Shown: positions 4,785-5,055 of the stretch, in pieces
Layout of the letters: every line of letters starts with the position of its first letter
Numbering within the stretch: the first letter of the stretch is position 1
From: Nitrospira sp.
Lineage (GTDB): Bacteria; Nitrospirota; Nitrospiria; Nitrospirales; Nitrospiraceae
DNA length: 5,055 nucleotides
Direction: 5' to 3'
Assembly (NCBI GenBank): GCA_030456405.1
Contig: JAKDNQ010000183.1
Span: forward strand, 1-5,055
Translations under genes and position numbers: made by a program
Notes under the pieces: model-generated
Told to the model about the DNA's origin: nothing
The model's input: the letters and a program-made list of their open reading frames with translations, nothing else
Databases searched by the model: none

Positions 4785-5055
4785 TTATGTGCACGATATC
4801 CAATCCAGCTCTTCAGAAAACACGGGACAAACTTCATTTGGTCGTCTAAGCCCCACTCCGCCATTCCAGATCCCTTTGCGTGACGCCCACCGTTGTGTCG
4901 AATGCTCAGAAGCAAGTTTCGCCTCGCGTGCGTACGCCTCAACCTCGGAACCGCAAGTGAGGTACGCCATCGCTGACCCAACCCTGATAACCTGGTTGCC
5001 GTGATCATCCCGAATGGAGCCCGTACCGATTCCTGGCCGAACCTCGTCTGACCGC
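4785..5055 (-). CDS. C-terminal end of an uncharacterised protein, possibly SNase-like (5' partial)
   Basis: On the - strand this frame is open from the right edge (first full codon at 5054) to TAA at 4787-4785, 89 codons, so its start lies outside the window. Codon use looks coding, with natural composition, and the competing frame (5008-4775) gives an Arg-rich, unlikely protein. The segment NQVIRVGSAMAYL, followed by an acidic helix (EVEAYAREAKLASE) and ASRKGIWNG, recalls the end of thermonuclease/SNase domains. There, a V-R-x-G-x-A-x-A-Y segment precedes E-x-x-A and GIW. The spacing is longer than usual and the final P-W-E/D-W-R stretch of that family is missing, so the family call is tentative. 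The gene ends about 120 bp before the antitoxin start. Confidence 0.5.
   Translation of the reverse strand, partial: RSDEVRPGIGTGSIRDDHGNQVIRVGSAMAYLTCGSEVEAYAREAKLASEHSTQRWASRKGIWNGGVGLRRPNEVCPVFSEELDWISCT

Noticed and set aside
4534..5004. 156-codon open frame on the + strand
   Set aside because: It runs antisense across the antitoxin gene, its promoter and the partial gene at the right edge. The predicted protein looks like random translation.
4775..5008. 77-codon - strand frame from the ATG at 5008
   Set aside because: Arg-rich shadow of the neighbouring frame (4785-5055), which has more protein-like composition and stays open to the window edge.
1..5055. CRISPR arrays, tRNA/rRNA genes, insertion sequences, phage attachment sites
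   Set aside because: No regularly spaced repeats, cloverleaf-like sequences, transposase or integrase motifs were found on either strand.

Overview
The window looks like ordinary chromosomal DNA of a Gram-negative-type bacterium. GC content is moderate (mid-50s by eye), genes start with clear GGAGG-type Shine-Dalgarno sites, and there is a lipoprotein signal peptide and an Aas-type phospholipid enzyme. The gene mix and protein style remind me of Nitrospira/Nitrospirota, but no single feature proves it and I hold that assignment loosely. No tRNA, rRNA, CRISPR array, transposase or phage gene is visible.

Left part (1-2025, + strand): three tightly packed genes. These are the C-terminal end of an Aas-like acyl-ACP synthetase/lysophospholipid acyltransferase, a YjdF/DUF2238 multi-pass membrane protein, and an amidohydrolase-2-type metal-dependent hydrolase. 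Each stop overlaps the next possible start (ATGA at 398-401, GTGA at 1021-1024), which points to one translationally coupled operon. Its common purpose is not known to me; the first two genes place it at the membrane.

Middle part (2026-4050, - strand): the amidohydrolase gene converges on a run of small genes read leftwards. After a 138-bp spacer (2026-2163) with a hairpin and purine-rich repeats come a small ABM-fold (antibiotic biosynthesis monooxygenase-like) protein, a small lipoprotein, a short HPF/RaiA-type ribosome-associated protein and a SAM-dependent methyltransferase. They are separated by gaps of roughly 70-160 bp. Three of the four have their own strong ribosome binding site, and there are candidate promoters and inverted repeats in the gaps, so they are probably separate transcription units rather than an operon.

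Right part (4121-5055, - strand): a two-gene toxin-antitoxin module with the antitoxin (PF09720-like) first and a ParE/RelE-type toxin 8 bp behind it. Upstream is an open frame entering from the right edge that is probably the C-terminal end of a real gene, with weak resemblance to a staphylococcal-nuclease-like (SNase) domain.

I found no clearly new multi-gene system. The items most worth checking are the coupled acyltransferase-YjdF-amidohydrolase cluster, the 11-bp bulged hairpin beside the HPF promoter, the perfect 7-bp inverted repeat at the predicted transcription start of the ABM gene, and the truncated gene at the right edge.
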